A DNA stretch of 64,000 bases from Streptomyces sp. NA04227 (GTDB lineage: Bacteria > Actinomycetota > Actinomycetes > Streptomycetales > Streptomycetaceae), in NCBI RefSeq assembly GCF_013364195.1, contig NZ_CP054918.1:4949001-5013000 (forward strand), read 5' to 3'. The position numbers were made by a program, and so were the translations under genes. Below the pieces are notes generated by a model. It ran no database searches. It had not been told where the DNA came from and saw only the letters and a program-made list of their open reading frames with translations. Shown here piece by piece: positions 27,665 through 35,830 of this stretch; the first letter of the stretch is position 1, and each line of letters begins with the position of its first letter.

Positions 27665-28123
27665 GTGAATCAAGAAATCACCGAAGCGGCCCCGTACGTC
27701 GATGAGTTCAAGCTCCAGTTGCCCGCGACGAGAAGAAACGCGCGCCTGGCCCGGCGGCTTGCGGTTGCTCAACTGCTCAGTTGGAGGCTGCCGTTGGACC
27801 AGGCACAGCTCGTGATCGCCGAACTCGTCGCCAATGCCGCCGTGCACGGCCGGGTCGGCGGGCGTGACTTCCGGCTGCGCATGGCGGTCACGGAGAGCGG
27901 CACCCTCCGTATCGAGGTGACGGATCCGCGTGGTGACCGTCCGCTGCCGGAGGGGGCAGGGCTACGCACCGTTCCCTCCGGCGGCGAAGAGTCGGGGGAG
28001 GAGGAGCGCGGGCGCGGGCTGCTCCTCGTCGAGGCGCTGGCGGACCGGTGGGGAGTGGTCGACGGGCCGGTGCCGTGCAAGACGGTGTGGGCGGAGTGCG
28101 GGTTGGTTGGCGGGGACGTGTAA
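27665..28123 (+). CDS. RsbW-like ATP-binding protein
   Basis: A 152-residue GHKL ATPase of the anti-sigma-factor type: N-box ELVANAAVHG, G1 box VTDPRGDRPL and G2 box GRGLLLVEALADRWGV. It diverges from the WhiJ-type regulator and completes the usual trio. Such proteins may act as serine kinases on anti-anti-sigma partners or simply as regulators. The GTG start has no visible Shine-Dalgarno, so a leaderless message is possible. Confidence 0.88.
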   Translation: MNQEITEAAPYVDEFKLQLPATRRNARLARRLAVAQLLSWRLPLDQAQLVIAELVANAAVHGRVGGRDFRLRMAVTESGTLRIEVTDPRGDRPLPEGAGLRTVPSGGEESGEEERGRGLLLVEALADRWGVVDGPVPCKTVWAECGLVGGDV

Positions 28124-28242
28124 CTCAAGCACGACGTGAGCGCACAGGCCCGTAGCCAGCAGCCTGCCAACAGGCCTCCTTGGCTTGGGAATTGACTCCC
28201 GGAGGGTTGTGGCGCTGTCCAGGTCGCCGCCGGTCGAGAGGG

Positions 28243-28800
28243 TCAGCTGTAGGGATTGAGCGAGCTCAGGTCCAGCTCGAAGCCGAAGGGCTCGGGGATG
28301 CGGATACTGTCGCCAAATTTTCTGTCGGTTCGTGTCTGGTAGCGGTCGTGGTCGGGATCGGAGAACAGCGTCACGGTGGAGTCGCGGCTGTCGACGATGA
28401 GGTAGAGCGGGATGTGCATGGCGGCGTAGTCACGCAGCTTGCCCACCCAGTCGTTCTCAGGGTTTGTTGGAGAGACGAGTTCGATGACGATGAAGGCGAG
28501 GTCAGCGGGGAAGGAGTTCTCCCCGCTCAGCTCCGTCTCTTCGGGGAGGTAGCAGAGGTCGGGCACACGGCCCTTGTCGATTGTGGGCGACGTCAGTTCG
28601 GCGCCCTCGTTGGGCACTGTTCGGGCGGGGCGGTGAGCGTCGAATTGTTCCCGGATCTTGCGGACGTTGCCCTGGTGGATGCCGGAGGGCTGGGCTTGCA
28701 TGATGATCGTGTCCCCGGACCACTCGACCCGAAAGCCGAGGGGCGTGAGGCGCTGGACTTCTTCGATCAGGTCGCGGTGGCGTTCGTAGAACGAGGACAC
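28243..28800 (-). CDS. Uma2-family (DUF820) restriction-like protein
   Basis: A 185-residue protein with a PD-(D/E)xK-like core: VPDLCYLPEE, then LAFIVIELVSPTN, then KLRDYAAMHIPLYLIVD. GTG 28800 is preferred because GGAGG lies 5 nt upstream. Uma2 proteins are abundant in Streptomyces and cyanobacteria. They are predicted nucleases, but their biological role is unclear. The gene is isolated, with no partner methylase. Confidence 0.88.
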   Translation of the reverse strand: MSSFYERHRDLIEEVQRLTPLGFRVEWSGDTIIMQAQPSGIHQGNVRKIREQFDAHRPARTVPNEGAELTSPTIDKGRVPDLCYLPEETELSGENSFPADLAFIVIELVSPTNPENDWVGKLRDYAAMHIPLYLIVDSRDSTVTLFSDPDHDRYQTRTDRKFGDSIRIPEPFGFELDLSSLNPYS

Positions 28801-28926
28801 TGTTTCCTCCAAAGGGTTGCCCTGCCAGGTTATCGGCGAGGGGCAAGCCAGGGGGTGTGTCGAAGTGTGAGCCGACCGGGTGCGGATCTGGCGTCGGAGA
28901 GTTGGTGAACTCTCCGACAACGGCAG

Positions 28927-29802
28927 TCAGTTGCCCTTGCCCGCCACCCCCGCGATCTCCTCCGTGAACAACCCCCACAACTGCCGCGGCAGGTCGTGCG
29001 CCATCCCCGGCACCGCAAGGAGCCGCGCGCCCGGGACGGCTGCGGCCGTGGCGCGGCCGCCGCTGACGTCGACCAGGGGGTCGTCCTCGCCGTGGATGAC
29101 GAGGGTGGGGAGTGTCAGCTTGGCGAGGTCGGGGGTGCGGTCCGGGGAGCACATGATCGCGGCGAGCTGGCGGGCGGTGCCCAGGGGGCGGCGGGCGCGG
29201 TCGTAGTCGCCCGTGACGTAGGCGCGCAGTTCCTCCTCGGGCGTGGGGTGGCCGGGGGAGGAGAGGAACTGGAGGGCGTGCACCTGCTGGCTGATCGCCG
29301 CCTCGCGGTCGGCCTGCGGCGGGGCGAACAGGACCGTGGACGCCTCGGGAGTGGGGCGGCCGACCGCGCGGTCGCCGGTCGTCGACATGATCGAGCACAG
29401 GCTGAGCGCCAGGTCGGGGCGGGAGATCGCGAGCTGCTGGACGATCATGCCGCCCATCGACATGCCCACCAGGTGCGCACCGGTGATGCCGAGCGCGTCG
29501 AGGAGTCCGGCCGCGTCGTCGGCGAGGTCGGCGACGAGGTAGGCCGCGGAGGCGTAGTCGCCGGTGACGATGGCGCCCCAGTCCGGGCGCGGGGTGTCGT
29601 CGGGGTGGCCCCAGGACAGGCCGCTGTCCCGGTTGTCGAAGCGGATGACGTGGAAGCCCGCGTCGGCGAGCAGACGGCACAACCCCTCGGGATACGCGGT
29701 GAGTTGCTGACCGAGGCCGCCGACGAGCAGCAGGGCCGGGTCGCCCGCGGAGCCGAAGGTCTCGTACTCGATCTCGATGCCGTTCGCCGTGGTGCGGGCC
29801 AT
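28927..29802 (-). CDS. Alpha/beta-hydrolase
   Basis: A 291-residue cytoplasmic hydrolase with nucleophile elbow GMSMGG, acid HGEDDPLV and histidine PGMAHD, a complete Ser-Asp-His triad. The oxyanion-hole region is LLVGGLGQQL. The closest recognisable type is the group of esterases and polyketide methylesterase (RdmC)-like hydrolases. The substrate is unknown. It stands alone. Confidence 0.9.
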   Translation of the reverse strand: MARTTANGIEIEYETFGSAGDPALLLVGGLGQQLTAYPEGLCRLLADAGFHVIRFDNRDSGLSWGHPDDTPRPDWGAIVTGDYASAAYLVADLADDAAGLLDALGITGAHLVGMSMGGMIVQQLAISRPDLALSLCSIMSTTGDRAVGRPTPEASTVLFAPPQADREAAISQQVHALQFLSSPGHPTPEEELRAYVTGDYDRARRPLGTARQLAAIMCSPDRTPDLAKLTLPTLVIHGEDDPLVDVSGGRATAAAVPGARLLAVPGMAHDLPRQLWGLFTEEIAGVAGKGN

Positions 29803-30149
29803 GGACGCCTCCCTGTGCCTGTTGCGGTACCTGTCGCCGGTGCTACTCGCGGGTAGTCAACGGGCCGAGGCGACGCTACCCGGACGGGCGAGAGGCGGCG
29901 AGAGCCGGGGCGCAGGCGTTTCGCAGATCACAGTGCGGACGGGGTAGTGGGCCGGGAATGTCCTTGCTGGTCGCATATGACTAGCGCCGCATGCCCCGGT
30001 CGGACGGCCTCGCGGGAGTCCACTCGTACGCTCTGTCGCACGCCTCCTCGCGTGCGCCCTGTCGTGCGCCTTGTTCGCGTCGGGAGTGCGCCTGTCGTGC
30101 GCCGTTGCCCGTCGCCGCCCGGCCGCCGGGACCCGCGGTTTCGCTCCGT
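29803..30149. other. Divergent intergenic region
   Basis: 347 bp between the hydrolase and HAD genes. It contains three copies of a CTGTCGTGCGCC-like repeat near 30055-30105 and no convincing gene. Promoters for both genes must lie here. Confidence 0.5.
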
Positions 30150-30995
30150 ATGCTCGCAGCCATGCTCATGCCTGCCCCTGCCGCGCGTACGGGGACCAGC
30201 GTCCCCTTCGCGCTGATCGCGACGGACCTCGACGGCACTCTGCTGCGCTCGGACGACACCGTTTCCGCGCGCTCGCGAGCCGTCCTCGCGCGCGCCGCCG
30301 CGGCCGGGGCCCGGCACGTCGTCGCGACCGGACGGCCGGTGCCACAGGTCCGGCCGCTGCTCGTGGAACTCGGCTACCGGGGGCTCGCGGTGTGCGGGCA
30401 GGGCGCGCAGGTCTACGACGTGGAGCGGGACCGGCTGGTGCACTCGGTCATCCTGGACCGGGAGCTCGCGGACACCGTGCTCGGCAAGCTGGAGGCGGAG
30501 ATCGGCGCCGTGCACGCCGCCGTGAACCAGTCGGACACCGAGGGGCTGACCCTGGCCGAGCCGGGCTACCGGATGCCGCACCCCACCCTGCCCGCGACCC
30601 GGGTCGCCGACCGCGCCGGGCTGTGGACCGAGCCGATCAACAAGGTCCTCGTCCGGCACCCGGACCTCACCGACGAGGAACTGGCCGCCGCGGCCCATCA
30701 GGTGGTCGGCGAACTGGTCACCGTCACCCGGGCCGGAACCGACATCGTGGAGCTCCAGCCCTACGGCGTGACCAAGGGAGCGGGCCTCGCCCTCGCGGCC
30801 GAGCGGCTCGGGCTCGGCCCGGCCGACACCATTGCCTTTGGTGACATGCCCAATGACATCCCGATGTTCCAGTGGGCCGCGCACGGCGTCGCGATGGCCG
30901 AGGCCCACCCCGAGCTCAAGGCCGTCGCCGACGAGGTGACCGTCTCGCACCAGGACGACGGGGTCGCGGTGGTGCTGGAGCGACTGTTCGGGTAG
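30150..30995 (+). CDS. HAD-family Cof-type phosphatase
   Basis: A 281-residue protein if begun at ATG 30150; ATGs at 30162 and 30168 are equally possible, and none has a clear ribosome site. Motif I is IATDLDGTLL, motif II VATGRP, motif III a lysine in the VTKGAGLALAA segment, and motif IV FGDMPNDIPMF. A type IIB cap lies between them. Cof-type enzymes dephosphorylate sugar phosphates, FMN or pyridoxal phosphate. Confidence 0.9.
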   Translation: MLAAMLMPAPAARTGTSVPFALIATDLDGTLLRSDDTVSARSRAVLARAAAAGARHVVATGRPVPQVRPLLVELGYRGLAVCGQGAQVYDVERDRLVHSVILDRELADTVLGKLEAEIGAVHAAVNQSDTEGLTLAEPGYRMPHPTLPATRVADRAGLWTEPINKVLVRHPDLTDEELAAAAHQVVGELVTVTRAGTDIVELQPYGVTKGAGLALAAERLGLGPADTIAFGDMPNDIPMFQWAAHGVAMAEAHPELKAVADEVTVSHQDDGVAVVLERLFG

Positions 30996-31083
30996 TCGAG
31001 GAGCCGAGGAGCGGGTAGTCGGGGAGCCGGGTAGTCGGGGAGCCGGGGACTCGGGGAGCCGGGGAGCCGGGGACTCGGGTAGG
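30992..31083. repeat. Tandem GGGAGCCGGGTAGTC-type repeats after the HAD gene
   Basis: About five imperfect copies of a 15-18-bp unit built from GGGAGCCGG and TAGTCG or ACTCG, starting at the HAD stop codon. No strong hairpin is formed. Confidence 0.65.
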
Positions 31084-31693
31084 GGGCACGTGCTCGGAAT
31101 AAGGGGAGGGTGCTCGGGCCGGGGTGTCCCCTCGGGCGGGGTGTCCTGTTCAGCCCCCGTCGTTCAGGCGCTGTCCTCCCAGTCTTCGCCCTGCTCGCTC
31201 CCGCCCCTGCTCCACTGTCCCGGTCGGTGATTCGAAGATCATCTTCGGGGCCCCATCGGCCAGTTGGGATAATTGGAGTAATTTACGCCCAGTTGGGGGT
31301 GGGTCGAGGGTGAGCGGAAGTGGAGAGGGCCGTGCGGGTGGCTGGTGGTCCGTCCACGGGGAAGTGGCCAAAATCGCGCGCTCCGGGACGTCCGTGCGCG
31401 GGCAGGTTCCTGGCACCGTGGGTGACCGCTTTCGCAGGTGTAACGGTTCGGGACGGGTGCGCCGTACGGCACGGGCGGTGGCCGTCGGTGCGCGGTGGGC
31501 CCGTATTTCCGGGGGTCCCGGGTGAAAGGTGGCGGATCGTGACCGCATGGCGTCCGGATGGTGTCCGGGCTGTGCGGGCAGGCGCTCACTGTGATCGAAA
31601 GTCGACCGGATACGCTGAGTTGAGTGAACGCAGCGACACATCGACAAACCGTGTGATCGACGTCGTATTTGTCAGCAGACAGGAGAACCTTTC
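31084..31693. other. 610-bp leader region of the polyprenyl synthase gene
   Basis: No convincing gene is seen. It holds the near-perfect palindrome CGAAGATCATCTTCG (31233-31247), followed by a locally AT-rich stretch (31269-31288, TAATTGGAGTAATTTACG) flanked by repeated CCAGTTGGG. This looks like a promoter with an operator, about 400 bp upstream of the gene. Confidence 0.4.
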
Positions 31694-32704
31694 GTGACCG
31701 TCGTCGTGCCCTTCGGGCTGAGCGTGCGGGACCAGGCTCTCGAGGCCGACGTCCAGGGCAGATTGACGGCTGTCGAGGAGGGCCTCCTCGAGGCCACCAA
31801 GAGCGAGATCCCGTTCATCACCGAGGCGGCACAGCACCTGGTGCGGGCGGGCGGCAAGCGGTTCCGGCCGCTGCTCGTGATGCTCGCCGCCCAGTTCGGT
31901 GACCCGAACGAGCCGGGGGTCGTGCCCTCGGCGGTGGTGGTCGAGCTGACGCACCTGGCGACGCTGTACCACGACGACGTGATGGACGAGGCGGACGTGC
32001 GCCGCGGCGTGGACAGCGCCAACAGCCGCTGGGGCAACGCGCTGGCCGTGCTCACCGGCGACTTCCTGTTCGCCCGCGCCTCCCAGATACTGGCCGACCT
32101 CGGCCCCGAGGCCGTCCGCATCCAGGCCCAGGCCTTCGAGCGCCTGGTCACCGGCCAGATCCTGGAGACGGCGGGCCCGCGCGACGGCCGTGACCCGGTC
32201 GAGCACTACCTCGACGTCCTCGGTGGCAAGACGGGCTCCCTGGTCGCCGTCTCCTGTCGCTTCGGCGCGATGATGTCCGGTGCGGACGAGCGGGTCGTGG
32301 ACGTGCTCGCGCAGTACGGCGAACGGCTCGGTGTCGCCTTCCAGCTCTCCGACGACGTACTGGACGTGGCCTCCGACAGCCACGAGTCCGGCAAGACCCC
32401 GGGCACCGACCTGCGCGAGGGCATCCCCACGCTGCCGGTGCTCCGGCTGCGCGAGCGGGCCGCGCGGCTCGGCCTGCCGGAGGACGCCGAGCTGGTCGCC
32501 CTCCTGGACGGCGACCTCAGCGACGACGCCCGCCATGCGGAGGTACTGCGCCGGCTGCGCGTACACCCCGCGATCGACCAGGCCCGCCAGGACGCCGTGC
32601 GCTACGCCGAAGAGGCCCGCGCCGCCCTCACCCCGCTGCCCGAGGGCTCCGCGAAGACCGCCCTCATGGAACTCTGCGACGCGGTCGTCCACCGGGCGGG
32701 CTGA
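31694..32704 (+). CDS. Long-chain polyprenyl diphosphate synthase
   Basis: A 336-residue all-helical prenyltransferase with both Asp-rich motifs (DDVMD, and QLSDDVLD) that bind the allylic and isopentenyl diphosphates through magnesium, plus GGKRFRP near the N-terminus. Residues before the first motif are small, which fits heptaprenyl to nonaprenyl products for the menaquinone tail. GTG 31694 follows AGGAGA at a 7-nt spacing. Menaquinone is the quinone used by the complex I genes at the right end of the window. Confidence 0.94.
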   Translation: MTVVVPFGLSVRDQALEADVQGRLTAVEEGLLEATKSEIPFITEAAQHLVRAGGKRFRPLLVMLAAQFGDPNEPGVVPSAVVVELTHLATLYHDDVMDEADVRRGVDSANSRWGNALAVLTGDFLFARASQILADLGPEAVRIQAQAFERLVTGQILETAGPRDGRDPVEHYLDVLGGKTGSLVAVSCRFGAMMSGADERVVDVLAQYGERLGVAFQLSDDVLDVASDSHESGKTPGTDLREGIPTLPVLRLRERAARLGLPEDAELVALLDGDLSDDARHAEVLRRLRVHPAIDQARQDAVRYAEEARAALTPLPEGSAKTALMELCDAVVHRAG

Positions 32705-32729
32705 GTCCCGCCGGTACGGACGCAGGAGG

Positions 32730-32760
32730 GGCAACTGCCCTGTTTCCAGGGCTTGTTGCC
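32730..32760. terminator. Terminator hairpin after the polyprenyl synthase gene
   Basis: Stem GGCAAC/GTTGCC continued by GCCCTG/CAGGGC with a small internal bulge and a 4-nt loop. It lies between convergent genes. Confidence 0.7.
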
Positions 32761-32834
32761 GCCCGGGCGCCCGGCCGCCGGGTCCCCGCTCAACCGGTGG
32801 TCCCAAGCCGTGGTGGTCTCAACCCCCCGTGCTC

Positions 32835-33461
32835 TCAAGCCCCGGTGGTCGAGCCCGGCCGGACCACCATCAGGACCGTCACGGTGGCCCAGAGCAGGTT
32901 GAAGATGCCGGTCACCATGGCGAGCATGCGCGCGGCACGTGGATCGAGAGCGGCGCCGTCCTCCGTACCGTCGGCACCGGGGGCAGCCCCGCCACTCCCG
33001 TCACCCTCTGTCCGGTCCGCACCCTCGTCGGCGCCCGCCTCCACCGCGTCCAGCGCCTCCTGCTGCCACGGCAGCATCAGCAGGGCGAGGATCGCGCCCG
33101 CCAGGGCCGTCAGGCCGATGGAGACGATCAGCCAGGCGCTGTCCAGTACGCCGAGGCTCAGGGCCGTGGCGAAGCCGAGCAGGGGCACCGCCAGGCCGAT
33201 CGTGGCGTAGACCCGGCAGATGCGGTGCAGCGTACGGAGGACGACGAGGGTCCCGGCCCGGGCCGCCGTCCCGCTCTCGGTCACCGACCCGATCCCGGAA
33301 GCCGACGAGCCGCTCCCGGTCACAGGCCCGCTCCCGGCCACCGGCCCGGCCTCGGCCTGAGCCCGGCGCAGGTACGCCGGGAACATGCTCGCGGCGACCG
33401 TGACCGGGCCGACGGCGAGCACCGCGGCCAGTACGTGCAGGGACAGGAGCAGCTTTGTCAT
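32835..33461 (-). CDS. Integral membrane protein, DUF2269-like
   Basis: A 208-residue protein with four likely membrane helices (about 3-25, 80-100, 110-132 and 180-202). Two hydrophilic, low-complexity loops rich in Gly, Ser, Ala and Asp separate the first from the second and the third from the fourth. The opening LLSLHVLAAVLAVGPVTVA resembles DUF2269-type proteins. Function unknown. Confidence 0.65.
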   Translation of the reverse strand: MTKLLLSLHVLAAVLAVGPVTVAASMFPAYLRRAQAEAGPVAGSGPVTGSGSSASGIGSVTESGTAARAGTLVVLRTLHRICRVYATIGLAVPLLGFATALSLGVLDSAWLIVSIGLTALAGAILALLMLPWQQEALDAVEAGADEGADRTEGDGSGGAAPGADGTEDGAALDPRAARMLAMVTGIFNLLWATVTVLMVVRPGSTTGA

Positions 33462-33551
33462 CGGGTTCCCCTTCGGTTCGGGTCCGACGCTAGGCAGTGC
33501 GGCCGCCCCGCTCCCAGTGGCAGGAACGACGAGTACCCCGCGAAAACGGAC

Positions 33552-33584
33552 GGCGGGCGTCGGCCCGTACGGCCAACGCCCGCC
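33552..33584 (-). terminator. Terminator at the end of the conservon operon
   Basis: Stem GGCGGGCGT/ACGCCCGCC extended by GGCC/GGCC across one mismatch. It lies 71 bp beyond the crotonase stop, the last gene of the leftward conservon. Confidence 0.6.
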
Positions 33585-33654
33585 CTGTCACCGTGAGTTC
33601 ACGCCGTCGGCGCTTCACACCCGCAGTGGTTCCTACTCCCAGTGGTTCGTACTC

Positions 33655-34458
33655 TCAGCCTTCCGCGCGCTCCCGCTCGTAGTGCGCGGCCGCCACCACC
33701 GAGGCCATGAGCTCGCCGTCGAGTACCGACGGGTCGGCCAGGCGGGTGGGTGCCCCGTAGGAGTGCAGCAGGGCCTTGGTCACCCGTAGGGCGGCCGTGG
33801 GGCGCCTGCCGACCGGCTTGGCCCAGTACTCCACCGCCTCGTCCAACTCGCCCTCGGGGACGATCCGTTGGAGGACGGACAGGGCGTGGGCCTCGGCCGC
33901 GCCGAAGGAGCGGCCGGTGAGGACGAGTTCGCGGACCCGGGCCGCGCCCACCTCGTGGATCAGCCGGGGCAGCACCCCTCCCCAGGCCGTGGGCAGGCCG
34001 AGGGCCAGCTCCGGCAGGCGGAAGGTGGCCGTGTCGGCGCCGACCCGAAGGTCGCAGGCGAGCGCGAGCGCGAGCCCGGCACCGATGGTCTTGCCCTGGA
34101 GCCGGGCGATGGTGACCGCGGGGCTGCCGGTGATCAACTCGCAGACCCTGCGGGCCTTGTCGCCCGAGACCCGGACGCCGCTGCCGGTGGGGTCCAGGTC
34201 CACCATGGACGCGAACTCGCCCCGGTCGCCGCCGAGACAGAAGTCCTCGCCCGCCCCGGACAGGACCAGTACCCGGGTCTCCGGCGGCGGGGCCGAGAAC
34301 ACCGCGTACAGGTCGTCGAGCATCGGCTCGGTCACGGCGTTGCCGGTCGCCGGGCTGTGCAGCTCGACGTACAGGACGTGCCCGACCCGCCGGGTGCGCA
34401 GCGTCTTGAGGTCGGGGGCGGTGTCGCCACCGCCCGAGAACAGGTTCATGAATCTCAC
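33655..34458 (-). CDS. Enoyl-CoA hydratase/isomerase (crotonase) family protein
   Basis: A 267-residue crotonase-fold protein. The CoA-binding oxyanion-hole segments GEDFCLGGD and GKTIGAGLALALACD are present. Of the two catalytic glutamates of rat enoyl-CoA hydratase, the position of the first is Ala (GLALALACD), while the second is kept (RLPELALG). This suggests isomerase-like or other chemistry rather than simple hydration. GTG 34458 overlaps the P450 stop (GTGA) and has AGGA 8 nt upstream; ATG 34449 is the alternative. It is the last gene of the conservon operon, an unusual addition. Confidence 0.85.
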   Translation of the reverse strand: MRFMNLFSGGGDTAPDLKTLRTRRVGHVLYVELHSPATGNAVTEPMLDDLYAVFSAPPPETRVLVLSGAGEDFCLGGDRGEFASMVDLDPTGSGVRVSGDKARRVCELITGSPAVTIARLQGKTIGAGLALALACDLRVGADTATFRLPELALGLPTAWGGVLPRLIHEVGAARVRELVLTGRSFGAAEAHALSVLQRIVPEGELDEAVEYWAKPVGRRPTAALRVTKALLHSYGAPTRLADPSVLDGELMASVVAAAHYERERAEG

Positions 34459-35705
34459 AGGGCGAGTCCTAGGGTGCGCACCCGGCGGAAGACCATCCGG
34501 GGCTCGTAGGTGGGCGGCGTGGCCACCCGCAGGGTCGGGAACCGTTCCAGGAGGCGGGTCAGCAGGGTCCGCGCCTCCAGCCGGGCCAGGGCCGCGCCCA
34601 GGCAGTAGTGGATGCCGCCGCCGAAGGTGAGGTGGTTGCCCCGGCGGAGGATGTCGAAGCGGTGCGGGTCGTCGTTGACCCGAGGATCGTGATTGGCGGC
34701 GCCGTACAGGACGTGCACCATCGAGTCCTTGGGCAGCGGGACTCCGGCGAGCTCCAAGTCGTGTGCGGCGACACGGGAGTTGAGGCCTATCGGCGGGTCG
34801 TAGCGCAGCACCTCCTCGATCGCGTCGTCGATGTGCTCCGGGTTGCGCCGCAGCCAGTCCCAGCGGGCCGGCTCCTGGAGCAGCAGCCAGACCACGACGG
34901 ACAGCAGGGTGGCCGTGGTCTCCAGGGAGGCGACGGTGACGAACATGGTCAGTACGTAGACCATCTCGTCGGCGGTCTCCCGGTCGGGTTCGAGCTCGTC
35001 CCAGACCCGGATCCAGTGCGAGAGCACGTCGTCGCCGAGGTGTGCGCGGCGGTCGCGCACCAACTCGGTGAAGTAGGTGCGAAGTTCGACCGTGGCCTGG
35101 GCGGAGAGCGCCAACTCCGAGCTCTTGGGCAGCAGTTCGTGGGCGTGCGCCTGGTCGTGGGTGAGTTGCAGCAGGTACTGGTCGTCCTGCTCCGGGATGC
35201 CGAGCCAGCCGCCGATGGTGCGTGCGGGCAGCAGGTCGCCGACGATCTGGACGAAGTCGGCCTCGCCGGAGCGCAGTTGCTCGTCGAACCGGTCGAGCAG
35301 CGCGGTCACGTGCGCGTCGACCTGGGGCCGTAAGTCCTCGATCGTGTTCCGGTCGAAGAGGTTGCCGAGGCTGCGCCGCTGGCGGGTGTGCTCCGGTGGG
35401 TTGAGGCGCATCAGGGTCTTGCTCATCTCCCGGGTGCCCGTCGCCTGCCAGCGTGCGGTGTCGGTCTGGCGGGACTGCCAGTCGAAGTCCGGCACCAGCC
35501 ATTCCCGACTGCGAAGAATCTGGTTACAGGTCTCGAAGCCGGTCACGAGGTGCCCGCCCCAGGGGGCCGGCACGATCTCACCCATCGCGCGAATCTCGTC
35601 GAAGAGGGGGAACGGATCGGCCAGCCCCTCCGGGGAACGCAAACGTCGCAGCAGAGGTACCACAGCACGGCGGTCGAGGGCTATGCCGCCAACAGGGGGA
35701 GTCAC
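34455..35705 (-). CDS. Cytochrome P450, CYP154-like, conservon-associated
   Basis: A 416-residue soluble P450. The I-helix oxygen motif is ASLETT, the K-helix ExxR is intact (EEVLR), and the heme-binding loop is FGGGIHYCLGAALAR with Cys368. It follows the ExxR-less P450 by 125 bp on the same strand. Pairs of CYP157-like and CYP154-like enzymes in conservons are known in Streptomyces, so the CYP154 label is likely, although naming needs sequence identity. It would need ferredoxin partners encoded elsewhere. The substrate is unknown. Confidence 0.92.
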   Translation of the reverse strand: MTPPVGGIALDRRAVVPLLRRLRSPEGLADPFPLFDEIRAMGEIVPAPWGGHLVTGFETCNQILRSREWLVPDFDWQSRQTDTARWQATGTREMSKTLMRLNPPEHTRQRRSLGNLFDRNTIEDLRPQVDAHVTALLDRFDEQLRSGEADFVQIVGDLLPARTIGGWLGIPEQDDQYLLQLTHDQAHAHELLPKSSELALSAQATVELRTYFTELVRDRRAHLGDDVLSHWIRVWDELEPDRETADEMVYVLTMFVTVASLETTATLLSVVVWLLLQEPARWDWLRRNPEHIDDAIEEVLRYDPPIGLNSRVAAHDLELAGVPLPKDSMVHVLYGAANHDPRVNDDPHRFDILRRGNHLTFGGGIHYCLGAALARLEARTLLTRLLERFPTLRVATPPTYEPRMVFRRVRTLGLAL

Positions 35706-35830
35706 TCCAACTCCTAGATGCAGGGGAGCAGTTGTCGCGGTCGACGCAACCTACCCCTGTTCACACCCCGCTCATGCACGATCACGCCATTGTTCCCGTC
35801 ACATGTGTAGGACATATGACGGGAACGCCG

